Shown here: in pieces, positions 6,330 through 9,460 of the stretch
Layout: each line of letters opens with the position of its first letter
Numbering within the stretch: position 1 is the first letter of the stretch
From: Prosthecobacter debontii
Lineage (GTDB): Bacteria; Verrucomicrobiota; Verrucomicrobiia; Verrucomicrobiales; Akkermansiaceae
NCBI GenBank assembly: GCA_945883455.1
Contig: CAMCXJ010000080.1
Span: 1-9,460, forward strand
Length of the DNA: 9,460 nt
Reading direction: 5' to 3'
The notes under the pieces: model-generated
Seen by the model: the letters and a program-made list of their open reading frames with translations, nothing else
What the model was told of the DNA's origin: nothing
The model's database searches: none
Position numbers and translations under genes: made by a program

Positions 6330-6769
6330 ACGCACTCACCCAGTTCGTGGCCGTCGGCGCGATCTCCCTCGCCGCAGCGGGAGGCTCATGGCTGCTTCGG
6401 AAAGCGCCGGTGGAAAAGCCCGCCTTCACCTGCGATCCAGCCAAGCTCCGCGACGACGAGATCTGCCTCGCCGACGTGACAGGCAAAGTGCTTTGGGTGG
6501 ACGCCCGCTCCCGCAGCGAATGGCAAAAGAACGGCCTCAAGGGATCGATCCTCTGGAACATGGATCCCAAGGAGGACGCCAACCTCTTCGAAGCGGAAGC
6601 CTTGCCACACATCGCCGCGGCAGAGCTGGTGGTCATATACTGCGGCAGCGAGAAATGCGGCACGAGCCGGGAGGTCGCGGGCAGGATTCGGAAAATGGAA
6701 ATCGGCCCGCCGGTGAAGGTGCTCCATGGCGGCTGGGATGCGATCAAAGGTTCCAGTCCAGCGCCTTGA
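6326..6769 (+). CDS. Membrane-anchored rhodanese-like protein
   Basis: Single rhodanese domain of 147 residues behind an N-terminal membrane anchor or uncleaved signal (about 5-24). Visible marks: VLWVDARSRSEWQKNGLKGS (55-74), the family's opening strand and helix; the active-site loop VVIYCGSEKCGTSREVAGRI (102-121) with the expected persulfide-carrying C106 and a second cysteine C111; and the closing VLHGGWDAI. Rhodaneses move sulfane sulfur between thiols. The loop C-GSEK-C-GTSR is one with a second Cys in reach, which would allow a disulfide or polysulfide relay. The domain probably faces the periplasm. C36 and C47 lie in the linker. It is the last gene of the five-gene operon, starting in an ATGA overlap with the DUF1573 gene. 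Confidence 0.87.
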   Translation: MNALTQFVAVGAISLAAAGGSWLLRKAPVEKPAFTCDPAKLRDDEICLADVTGKVLWVDARSRSEWQKNGLKGSILWNMDPKEDANLFEAEALPHIAAAELVVIYCGSEKCGTSREVAGRIRKMEIGPPVKVLHGGWDAIKGSSPAP

Positions 6770-6871
6770 TGGCAAGTGCTTCGAAGGAATGACCTTTTCA
6801 GGATACTCCTAGATCCAGCACCCGAAAAGTGTGCACGGCTGACCGTTTTCCAAAAGATCCAGAACGCGAGC

Positions 6872-6922
6872 GCTTTAAATCCGTATTTTATCGCGACAAT
6901 TTGCACAGCAAATGCTTTAAAT
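6872..6922 (+). repeat. Two GCTTTAAAT direct repeats upstream of the HU/IHF-like gene
   Basis: GCTTTAAAT occurs at 6872-6880 and 6914-6922, with starts 42 bases apart, exactly four turns of B-DNA. The second copy contains the proposed -10 box. Both are A/T-rich islands in a GC-rich context. A chance pair of 9-mers inside one intergenic region is possible, so the function is uncertain. Confidence 0.45.
6893..6921 (+). promoter_or_regulatory. Probable promoter and palindromic operator of the HU/IHF-like gene
   Basis: A -35 box GCGACA (6893-6898, 4 of 6) and a -10 box TTTAAA (6916-6921, 4 of 6) are 17 bases apart. A perfect inverted repeat ATTTGC-ACA-GCAAAT occupies 6899-6913, almost the whole spacer. 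A protein bound there would block polymerase. Transcription would begin near 6928 and leave a leader of about 29 bases. The boxes are modest, so the promoter call is moderate; the palindrome itself is certain. The rest of the gap after the rhodanese gene (6770-6892) holds only a weak hairpin, ACGG-CTGA-CCGT followed by TTT (6836-6849), which might act as a poor terminator. Confidence 0.45.
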
Positions 6923-6956
6923 GGGCGGACTCAGGTAGTCATGATCATTCCCCACC

Positions 6957-7289
6957 ATGCCAAACATTACCAAACGCGAACTAGTTCTCAGAATTACCGA
7001 TAAACTCGGCCTGAGAGGAGTGGAAATCCGCCAGCAGGACGTCCAGCTTGTTGTGCAGTCCTTCATTGATGAAATTACGGATTCGCTCGCACAGGGGGAG
7101 AGCGTGGCGCTGCGGAACTTTGGCGCTTTCGAAGTCAAGGAAATGAGGGCGAAGATCGGCCGTAACCCAAAGGATCCTTCGAAAAACGTTCCCATCCCTG
7201 CTCGTGCCGTGGTGAAATTCAAGGCGGGCAAGGAGATGAAAGAAAAAGTTGCCTCGATGCTCCATGTGATACGTGAGCGGAAAAACTAA
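6957..7289 (+). CDS. HU/IHF-family DNA-binding protein
   Basis: Nucleoid protein of 110 residues. The N-terminal helices (TKRELVLRITDKLG, then VQSFIDEITDSLAQGESVALRNFGAFEVKE) form the dimer body. GRNPKDPSKNVPIPARAVVKF (68-88) is the beta arm with the intercalating proline P71, and KAGKEMKEKV is the closing helix. About ten extra residues (LHVIRERKN) at the C-terminus make it slightly longer than typical HU (90) or IHF-alpha (about 99). It bends DNA and packages the nucleoid as a homo- or heterodimer. HU and IHF subtypes cannot be told apart by eye. The start ATG has no Shine-Dalgarno. The gene is followed by a hairpin without a T-tract and then by lpxK, 95 bases on, so read-through is possible. 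Confidence 0.93.
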   Translation: MPNITKRELVLRITDKLGLRGVEIRQQDVQLVVQSFIDEITDSLAQGESVALRNFGAFEVKEMRAKIGRNPKDPSKNVPIPARAVVKFKAGKEMKEKVASMLHVIRERKN

Positions 7290-7292
7290 GCC

Positions 7293-7330
7293 CACCAGCG
7301 AAAGACGAAAAGAAGCTTCCTTTTCTGGTG
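7293..7330 (+). other. Hairpin just after the HU/IHF-like gene
   Basis: CACCAG (7293-7298) pairs with CTGGTG (7325-7330) and, inside a small internal loop, AAAG (7301-7304) with CTTT (7319-7322). It begins four bases after the HU/IHF stop codon. No T-tract follows, so it is not a standard terminator. It could protect the 3' end of the transcript or attenuate transcription of lpxK. Confidence 0.35.
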
Positions 7331-7384
7331 AATCCGGAGCTTGTCGGCGGGCGCGGAAACGCGAGACTCCCTTGAGCGGGATTC
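7330..7384 (+). promoter_or_regulatory. Possible structured leader of lpxK
   Basis: Three nested pairings stack toward the lpxK start codon: GAATCC (7330-7335) with GGATTC (7379-7384), GGAG (7336-7339) with CTCC (7367-7370), and CGCG (7352-7355) with CGCG (7360-7363) around a GAAA tetraloop. The outer stem ends on the base before the ATG. The region is GC-rich, so chance pairing must be considered. No known riboswitch class is recognised. No promoter for lpxK was identified. Confidence 0.3.
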
Positions 7385-8596
7385 ATGAAGGAACTGATCG
7401 ACGAACTGGAGCAATGGGGGGCGGATGTAATTTTCGGACGCGCCCGCGGATTCCGCGCCGCGATGGCGCGCTTCCTAATGTTTTGGCTCTCGTGGATTTT
7501 CCGCGCGCTCGTGCAGTGCAGGATCATGCTTTACCGGAAAGGCTGGAAGCCGCAGGAATACCTCGGGGCGCAGGTGGTCGCCATTGGAAACCTGACTGTG
7601 GGGGGCACGGGAAAAACACCCGTCGTAGAGCTGCTTGCGAAATCCCTGCGCGACCGCGGGCGCAAGGTCGTAATCCTTTCCCGAGGCTACAAAAGCAGGA
7701 AGCTAGACCGCGCTCAGAACTGGACGAGCGCGGACGGTAAGCCCGTTCCGGCCGAGCAGATGCCGCGCGTGGTTTCCACCGGTACCGCCATATTGCTCGA
7801 TTCAAAATTCGCGGGCGACGAGCCGTTCATGCTAGCCAAGAACCTCGAAGGCGTCGCCGTAATCGTGGACAAGGATCGCGTCAAAGGCGGCCGCTTCGCC
7901 GTTTCCGAGCTAAAGGCGGAGACCCTGCTTCTCGACGACGGCATGCAATACCTCGATCTAGCCCATTCGCTCGACATCACACTGATCGATTCTCGCTCCC
8001 CCTTCGGAACGGGAGCACTGCTGCCACGCGGCACGCTGCGAGAGCCACCCTGCAACCTACGTCGGGCGTCGTACATCCTCATCACGAAGTGCGACGGCAG
8101 CCCGAATACGGAACTCATTGCCCGCATCAGAAAACACAATGCGGTGGCGGAAATCATCGAGTGCGCGCACAGTCCGGTGTATCTCGAAAATTTGTATACC
8201 CACGAGAGGGAGCAGCTGTCTTTTCTGGAGGGAAAATGGGTTGGCGCGATCAGCGCCATCGCCGTACCGGAAAGCTTTGAGCGATCCCTCACGGCGCTTG
8301 GTGCGAAGGTCGAAATCAATCGTCATTTCTCCGATCACCACCGGTTCAGTCGGCGTGACGTCGAAACATTCATGCAGCGCTGCGTGGAGCGCGACATGGA
8401 TCTCATCGTCACTACGGAAAAGGACGCCGTTCGATTCCCAAGGCCCACAGAGATCAACGTCCCTATTTATTTCCTACGAATCGAGGTACAAATTCTCATC
8501 GGCCTTCAGGCATGGGAGGGAATGGTGGACAGGCTGTGCAGCCCGCCACCTGTCAAGGATGCCGGCCTCAGGAACGCCGGAGTCTACCGGGTCTGA
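7385..8596 (+). CDS. lpxK: Tetraacyldisaccharide 4'-kinase LpxK
   Basis: Phosphorylates the 4' position of the tetraacyldisaccharide intermediate to make lipid IVA, on the inner face of the cytoplasmic membrane. In 403 residues the marks are all visible: an N-terminal membrane-associated helix (about 26-48), Walker A GNLTVGGTGKTP (68-79), SRGY (99-102), GDEP (144-147), DDGMQY (184-189), RGTLREP (215-221), FSDHHRF (315-321) and TTEKDAV (343-349). The usual DDGFQH is altered at two positions (F to M, H to Y). The protein is longer than typical LpxK (about 320-350) because of an N-terminal extension and a C-terminal tail after residue 365. The start ATG is preceded only by a weak GCGGG. The gene shows that the host makes lipid A. 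Confidence 0.96.
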   Translation: MKELIDELEQWGADVIFGRARGFRAAMARFLMFWLSWIFRALVQCRIMLYRKGWKPQEYLGAQVVAIGNLTVGGTGKTPVVELLAKSLRDRGRKVVILSRGYKSRKLDRAQNWTSADGKPVPAEQMPRVVSTGTAILLDSKFAGDEPFMLAKNLEGVAVIVDKDRVKGGRFAVSELKAETLLLDDGMQYLDLAHSLDITLIDSRSPFGTGALLPRGTLREPPCNLRRASYILITKCDGSPNTELIARIRKHNAVAEIIECAHSPVYLENLYTHEREQLSFLEGKWVGAISAIAVPESFERSLTALGAKVEINRHFSDHHRFSRRDVETFMQRCVERDMDLIVTTEKDAVRFPRPTEINVPIYFLRIEVQILIGLQAWEGMVDRLCSPPPVKDAGLRNAGVYRV

Positions 8597-8778
8597 TCCG
8601 ATCGAGTGAACCATGATGCGATTACTTCCTAGATGAAATCATTGAAAAATCGCCAACCATTTACCCCGAAATCCGAAGTAGGATATTGGTTTTCGGCTTT
8701 ACCCGACTTTACGTAGACGACGCTCGCTAGTGACCGTTCTCTGCTTCCGTTTTATCCATAGGCAAGTGCTTGTATCTC
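8597..8778. other. Convergent intergenic region between lpxK and hisH
   Basis: This 182-base gap separates lpxK and hisH, which point at each other. The only structure seen is a weak hairpin: CCGAAA-TCC (8666-8674) with GGA (8681-8683) and TTTCGG (8691-8696), broken by a seven-base bulge and followed by CTTTACCC. It might slow lpxK transcription. No T-rich terminator, tRNA or credible open frame was seen. TTTACCC occurs at 8660-8666 and 8698-8704. Confidence 0.4.
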
Positions 8779-9393
8779 TCAGCGCCCCAGGAAATTCGCG
8801 ATAAGAGCCAGTCCGGCATCCTGGCTTTTCTCCGGGTGGAACTGGCAGGCGAGAACCTGGCCTTTCTCCACGGTGGCCGCGAATTTCTCGCCGTCGTAGT
8901 CGGTTTCGGAGACCACCCAGGAATCGTCCTCCGGCACCGGATAATAGGAGTGGACGAAATAGAAATACGGCTCCGCCCCGAGTCCCTTCCAGAAAGGGGA
9001 GTCTGGGTTTGAGGGCTTCGCGCCGTTCCAGCCCATTTGAGGGATCTTGCGACCGGGCATTTCCGTGAAGCGGACGCAGCGGCCTTTTACGATGCCGAGT
9101 CCGGCCACGCCGGGTGCTTCGTCGCTGCCGCTGAACAAAATCTGGTATCCGACGCAGATGCCGAAGTAAGGACGCCCGGCGGTGATCCATTCGCGCAGCG
9201 GCTCTACGAGATCGCGTTGAGCGAGGCGCGCCATCACATCGGCAAACTCGCCTTGGCCGGGGAGGATAAGGTGGGTGGCTCCGCCGAGTTCGCCGGGATT
9301 GGAGATTACCATAGGCTCGTGGCCGAGCGCATGGATCGCGTTGTGGACGCTGCGAAGATTCCCACCGCCGTAGTCGACCAACCCGATTTTCAC
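8779..9393 (-). CDS. hisH: Imidazole glycerol phosphate synthase subunit HisH
   Basis: Class I glutamine amidotransferase subunit that hands ammonia to HisF for the fifth step of histidine synthesis. The triad is C80 in GICVGYQ, H186 and E188 in QFHPEKS. The N-terminal MKIGLVDYGGGNLRSV and the LILPGQGEF (42-50) oxyanion segment are typical, and 204 residues is the normal length. The nucleophile elbow reads GICVGYQ where GICLGMQ is common, a mild variant. The start is GTG at 9393-9391, inside a GTGA overlap with the stop of hisB. AAGGAAG six bases ahead, within hisB, is one of the few good Shine-Dalgarno sequences in the window. The usual next gene, hisA, does not follow. Confidence 0.97.
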   Translation of the reverse strand: MKIGLVDYGGGNLRSVHNAIHALGHEPMVISNPGELGGATHLILPGQGEFADVMARLAQRDLVEPLREWITAGRPYFGICVGYQILFSGSDEAPGVAGLGIVKGRCVRFTEMPGRKIPQMGWNGAKPSNPDSPFWKGLGAEPYFYFVHSYYPVPEDDSWVVSETDYDGEKFAATVEKGQVLACQFHPEKSQDAGLALIANFLGR

Positions 9394-9460
9394 AGGGCTT
9401 CCTTGGTGCTGGGTATGCCTTTGACTCGGGCGTCCTTTTCGCAGGCCTCGCGCAACGCGC
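9390..9460 (-). CDS. hisB: Imidazoleglycerol-phosphate dehydratase HisB, C-terminal fragment
   Basis: Only the last 22 codons and the TGA (9392-9390) lie in the window. They read ALREACEKDARVKGIPSTKE and end AL. The ending with VKGIPSTK matches the well-conserved HisB C-terminus, which normally closes with PSTKG and two more residues. The position directly before hisH, with a GTGA overlap, agrees with the usual his operon order. HisB converts imidazole glycerol phosphate to imidazole acetol phosphate. The call rests on a short tail plus gene order, so it is not certain. Confidence 0.82.
   Translation of the reverse strand, partial: ALREACEKDARVKGIPSTKEAL

Noticed and set aside
6791..6870. 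Possible tandem unit with GACC(G)TTTTC and AGATCCAG
   Set aside because: The two motifs recur at different spacings (50 and 44 bases) and the rest does not align, so it is not a convincing duplication.
6776..7003. Plus-strand open frame of 75 codons between the rhodanese and HU/IHF-like genes
   Set aside because: It overlaps the HU/IHF start and promoter in another frame, has no motif, and the region has regulatory-looking repeats instead.
7273..7740. Plus-strand open frame of 155 codons
   Set aside because: It overlaps the end of the HU/IHF-like gene and the lpxK start in a different frame; LpxK motifs fix the true frame.
6771..8771. Identical 11-mer GGCAAGTGCTT at 6771-6781 and 8761-8771
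   Set aside because: Several chance pairs of this length are expected in a window of this size and neither copy sits in a matching context.
8699..9190. Minus-strand open frame of 163 codons
   Set aside because: It overlaps hisH in another frame on the same strand and is arginine-rich with no recognised features.
1..9460. CRISPR arrays, tRNA or rRNA genes, insertion sequences
   Set aside because: I saw no regularly spaced repeats, cloverleaf-like segments, rRNA-like stretches or transposase motifs on either strand, though a tool-based search would be more sensitive.

Overview
The window reads as a chromosomal segment of a Gram-negative, fairly GC-rich bacterium, most likely of the phylum Verrucomicrobiota (Verrucomicrobiae). 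The lipid A kinase LpxK implies an outer membrane. The prepilin-like protein has the composition of the large pseudopilin families of this phylum, DUF1573 proteins are frequent there, and almost no start codon carries a Shine-Dalgarno sequence. The phylum call is an inference from gene content, not from a marker gene.

Layout. The left third is read leftwards. A possible operon runs 3783 to 1011: a Fur/PerR-type metalloregulator whose stop overlaps the start of mutY, then a membrane-anchored trypsin-like protease and a small lipoprotein. Further left is a separately transcribed pseudopilin (161-871) with its own sigma70-type promoter and a very strong UUCG-capped terminator (101-138).

The centre (3914-6769) is read rightwards and is a tight five-gene cluster: ECF sigma factor, membrane anti-sigma factor without a zinc motif, an unrecognised exported protein, an exported DUF1573 protein, and a membrane-anchored rhodanese. 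Three of the four junctions overlap and the fourth has a 25-base gap. This looks like a self-contained envelope-response module, perhaps tied to thiol or sulfur chemistry, and is the best candidate in the window for an undescribed system.

To its right is a HU/IHF-family DNA-binding protein with a promoter whose spacer is filled by a perfect 15-bp palindrome, then lpxK. At the right edge, read leftwards, are the last 22 codons of hisB and a complete hisH, overlapping by GTGA. They converge on lpxK and no hisA follows.

There are no transposons, CRISPR arrays, rRNA or tRNA genes that I can support. No gene shows a clear frameshift.
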